Shown: positions 61,211 through 64,000 of the stretch, in pieces
Position numbering within the stretch: the first letter of the stretch is position 1
Layout: every line of letters starts with the position of its first letter
Assembly: GCA_013433145.1 (NCBI GenBank)
Contig: CM024187.1
Coordinates: 9,451,326-9,515,325 of the forward strand
Direction: 5' to 3'
From: Ascaris suum
Lineage: Eukaryota; Nematoda; Chromadorea; Rhabditida; Ascarididae
Length of the DNA: 64,000 nt
Position numbers and translations under genes: made by a program
The notes under the pieces: model-generated
Seen by the model: the letters and a program-made list of their open reading frames with translations, nothing else
Databases searched by the model: none
What the model was told of the DNA's origin: nothing

Positions 61211-62434
61211 ATGCCTTCAGTGGTTGTCGATAAGACTGTTACCACTCTCGATGCGGCCGGATCACCTAACCAGTTTGCCCAGAATGTAGGTAAACTGGCA
61301 GAAGAGCATCCTGAACTGATGAAGAATGCCAATATCGAGCTTGGAGAACACGTCACTGGGGTGTGTCTGAACTTGCAGTAAAATTTTTTATCCATTCTCA
61401 AGAAATGATTGGTATCGCCTTTTTACGTGTTTAGTAGAGAATGAGTTCTATTCTTATCAGGCGCTAATGACCTCACCAGGCCGGTCGTATTGTGCACTCA
61501 GGAGACCTGGTGGAACCCAGGGAGGAAATAATGGCAGGTGGGTCCGGTCACTGCAGAATCAGTTGGTGAGGTTAAGGGTTGCGAGGTCAGATTTCATCGA
61601 GGAACAGGTTTTCACTCGCCATCAAACAGTGACCATCGTTCATCTCTAGGCTAGACTGAAATTGACTTTATCGTGAGACAACCAAGTGAAAAAAGTTTAT
61701 TATTGCAAAATGATGGTGACATTGAATGTAGAAAAGAGGCCCACGTAAACCTGGCGTAAGTTTATGCTCGTCATGCCGTTTCGTTGATTGCTTACAGACA
61801 AGGATATAAGCATTTCCAGAATGTGACAATCACAACATTTACAACAAAAACGGCAGTAACACAAGAGCCGGTGAAAGTTGCTAAGCGTGATCCGATCGTG
61901 CTGGCGCTTGAGAGAGATAAACGAGCTGATCTCCGACAGAGGCGTGAGCGTGTCTACAAGTTGTTGCCTCGAGATGTCGAGTTTTGTACGCGCATGATCG
62001 AAGCCCATGGAAATGATTATGAGGTTGGAGCATTTTTTCCCATATGACTTCTGAATTTCTATTCCAAGCATTATTTGACGTCAAAATTAACGCCACGGGC
62101 AAAATTCCCTCAAAATTAGCAAGAAGTTGAGTGATTCTATAGTCGTGCGCTCTTTTCTTCAATCCCCATATTTGAAGACCAAAGTGGTCAAAATTCTGAA
62201 ATTATGTTTTATTTACTGGTTCATTTTTCTTATGACAAAAAGACCTTGACAGCTGACTAAGAATATACGACTGACTAGAAGTTACAGGCTATGGCAAAGG
62301 ATCCGACAAATGTGCATCAAGAAACGGCGAAATCCATTCAACGCAAGATTAGAATTTTCCGTGAAAGCCCTCAATACGAGACGTATGTGAGATCAAAGAA
62401 TAGTTCACCTGTTCCTCCACCAGTAAAAGGCTGA
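61211..62434 (+). CDS. Nop16-like ribosome biogenesis protein, four exons
   Basis: Nop16 is a nucleolar protein needed for 60S ribosomal subunit maturation. Exons: 61211-61360, 61461-61537, 61798-62023 and 62288-62434. All phases agree, giving 199 aa against roughly 180-230 in the family. The C-terminal half carries the family signature: VKVAKRDPIVLALE (101-114), then LLPRDVEF..MIEAHGNDYE|AMAKD (about 131-156) and N..Q.T..SIQRKIRIF before the end. The N-terminal 75 residues (MPSVVVDKTVTTLDAAG...) do not show the Lys/Arg-rich start typical of Nop16, so the real 5' end may be elsewhere. The ATG at 61211 was chosen because an in-frame TAA lies 12 bp upstream. Exon 61461-61537 is the least certain: a donor two bases further on in the first exon could splice straight to 61798 in frame. 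The acceptor at 61461 is also in phase with the giant gene's exons. Confidence 0.75.
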
Positions 62435-64000
62435 AGGATGCGCACGTCTATGCTGGGTGGAAGAATACTGACAAATGAACGCTAGCATTATGTAAACCAA
62501 CCGGCAGCAGTTCGGCTATTCGAAGCAACTTTTCTAACTGTTTGCATAAAACATAGAGATAAAAGAAAATTTTGGCTTTCTTATTTTTCATATTCTGCCA
62601 TGGAAATCAACGCAGATGTATGCAGAAGCGATTGCAATGAAAAAAAAAATGAGAGAAAGAAGATTGTCGCCTTTGAAAGAAAAGAAAGGATTGTCTCGTC
62701 CTTGAAGTAAAAAGCGATTTTTTTTTCGCCGGCTGATGCTGGTTGGGATTTTCTATTCATTTAACTTTCCACTACATTGCTCTTTGTTTTGTTTTTTAGT
62801 CACTGTTTCTTTCCTTTCATATATTTCCCTGCTTAACAAGTAATGAAAAAGAGTGGATTTTCAATTTTAAACCATGAATTCTTTCTCTCCGAAGCCTAAA
62901 GACCATTTTTCATTGTTTTTTCTTTAACACAGCGCTGAGGATTGCTAGAACCAACTGGCCATGCTTTCAAATGGTTTACTGAGTCCTTAAATAGGCGTTC
63001 GTTTTGTTCAATTGTTACAAGTCTTTTCATCCGGTGATTTCATTGCAGTCGTTGTAATCTGATAGTGACCTATGTTGAAAATTCCTTGGCATTCTTGTGC
63101 GTGAATCGGTAAATCGAGTGACTCATCTTCATGAATTTTTAGGCTGAGTGACTTTTCTTCGTGAATTCGTAGGTTGATTGCACTCATAGCGTCCTTTGTT
63201 GCACAAGCTGGTGAGCTGCAGACTTCCCTGTTATCAAAGCACGCTGGTCATCGAGCATCCTGTGAAATCCGACGCGTCGAACCGGTACAAATGCTGCACT
63301 TCCAGCTGACTGGTTGACCCAGCCGGCAGGATGCCAGCGGCTGACAGTAAAAAAGTGAAAGTTTGGAGTAGAGCTTAACCTTGGCACGAACGAAGACTGA
63401 TAGTGGGAAAGGCAGCGGTTAATCGGTTAGACCTGTCGAATTTTGAAAACTGCCCGATGAGTGAATATTCAGACTGGTTTTCACCACGGTCTTCTAGGTG
63501 AGCTTCTTAAAACTCTGTTGCACTAGTGGCCTTTTGTCTTGCTTTTTATCAGATCGTCATATCCCATACGCACTTTTGCAGCCTATGTGATGAAAACGTT
63601 CTGTGCAGGGGTTATAGTTTTGCTGGCTTTCATGAATGCTTTTGTTTTTGTGGAAAGTCTTGGGTAACTGGGTTTATAAGTGGTGTGGTGATTTTTGCTT
63701 GTCAGGATAAGTTGCCCAGTAGTGGCAGCTTGGTGGCTGACTGGCTGTAGCTTGCATCTTCCTACAACATAAACTTTGGCTAAGTAAAGCAGGTTGTTTT
63801 ATCGGAGTGGTCGCGTCCGATCCCCCATGCGAATTCCCCTCATCGGTGTTCGTAGCGTTGGAATCCTATCATGCACAGGAGGCCTGAACTCAACTGTTCC
63901 GAAAGGATGCCCAGGTCCGAGGTGGTTTTACAGTAGACAGTTCACTTTTCGTTTGATGGTAAGGCTTCCAGCGGTGAAATAAAAGTTTAGGTATTGCAAA
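62435..64000. other. Non-coding right end
   Basis: No canonical AATAAA was seen close behind the Nop16-like stop; AATAAA-like variants occur near 62545-62560. Apart from the 30-bp tandem repeat, nothing is supportable. Short plus-strand frames at 63526-63750 and 63794-63982 have no recognisable content. Confidence 0.4.
63101..63190. repeat. Three degenerate 30-bp tandem units
   Basis: Units at 63101-63130, 63131-63160 and 63161-63190 share the pattern RTGAATNNNTAGGNTGAGTG and then ACTCTTCTTC-like sequence, each at exactly 30-bp spacing. The third unit is the most diverged. It is a small minisatellite with no coding role apparent. Confidence 0.6.

Overview
The window is AT-rich, gene-sparse, intron-rich nuclear DNA from a metazoan, most probably a nematode. 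The basis is short exons bounded by GT...AG with T-rich acceptors (many ending TTTCAG or TTGCAG), an HMG-box protein that resembles from memory the small nematode HMG-1.1 type, and kilobase-scale intergenic and intronic DNA with long (TA)n arrays. No prokaryotic operon, rRNA, CRISPR array, complete tRNA or recognisable transposase/polymerase gene was seen. All gene models were assembled by eye from reading frames, splice signals and phase matching.

Layout: 1-9.6 kb has no supportable gene, only a (TA)77 array. 9.65-15.95 kb (minus strand) holds a complete ten-exon L-threonine aldolase gene (363 aa). All its splice phases agree, and one intron carries a decayed partial copy of a coding exon. 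16-22.8 kb is non-coding apart from a 258-bp TA array. A CpG-rich block at 22.85-23.16 kb precedes a small HMG-box gene (23.3-25.45 kb, plus strand). A 138-codon minus-strand ORF lies inside that gene's presumed first intron, and a frame-broken relative of it sits at 35.7 kb. Two plus-strand gene 3' ends of unknown function lie at 29.25-29.58 and 33.2-33.86 kb. A perfect 43-bp inverted repeat with an 11-nt loop lies at 34.6 kb.

42.2-59.5 kb is dominated by one very large plus-strand gene of at least about 2,290 codons. Its protein has a basic N-terminus, then a 16/17-residue Lys/Pro/Asp repeat, several short exons each carrying a Lys/His/Arg cluster, and a single 1,474-codon exon of degenerate ~54-residue Glu/Gln repeats. 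From the third intron onward every accepted exon is a whole number of codons, and most short ones end in a GAG codon at the donor site. I do not recognise this protein and consider it the most unusual object here. Its 3' end is unresolved.

61.2-62.4 kb (plus strand) encodes a protein whose C-terminal part matches the Nop16 (ribosome biogenesis) family but whose predicted N-terminus is not the usual basic one. It may be an independent gene, or its shared exons may be reached from the giant gene.

The recognisable genes are housekeeping functions (amino-acid metabolism, chromatin, ribosome biogenesis) with no evident shared pathway.
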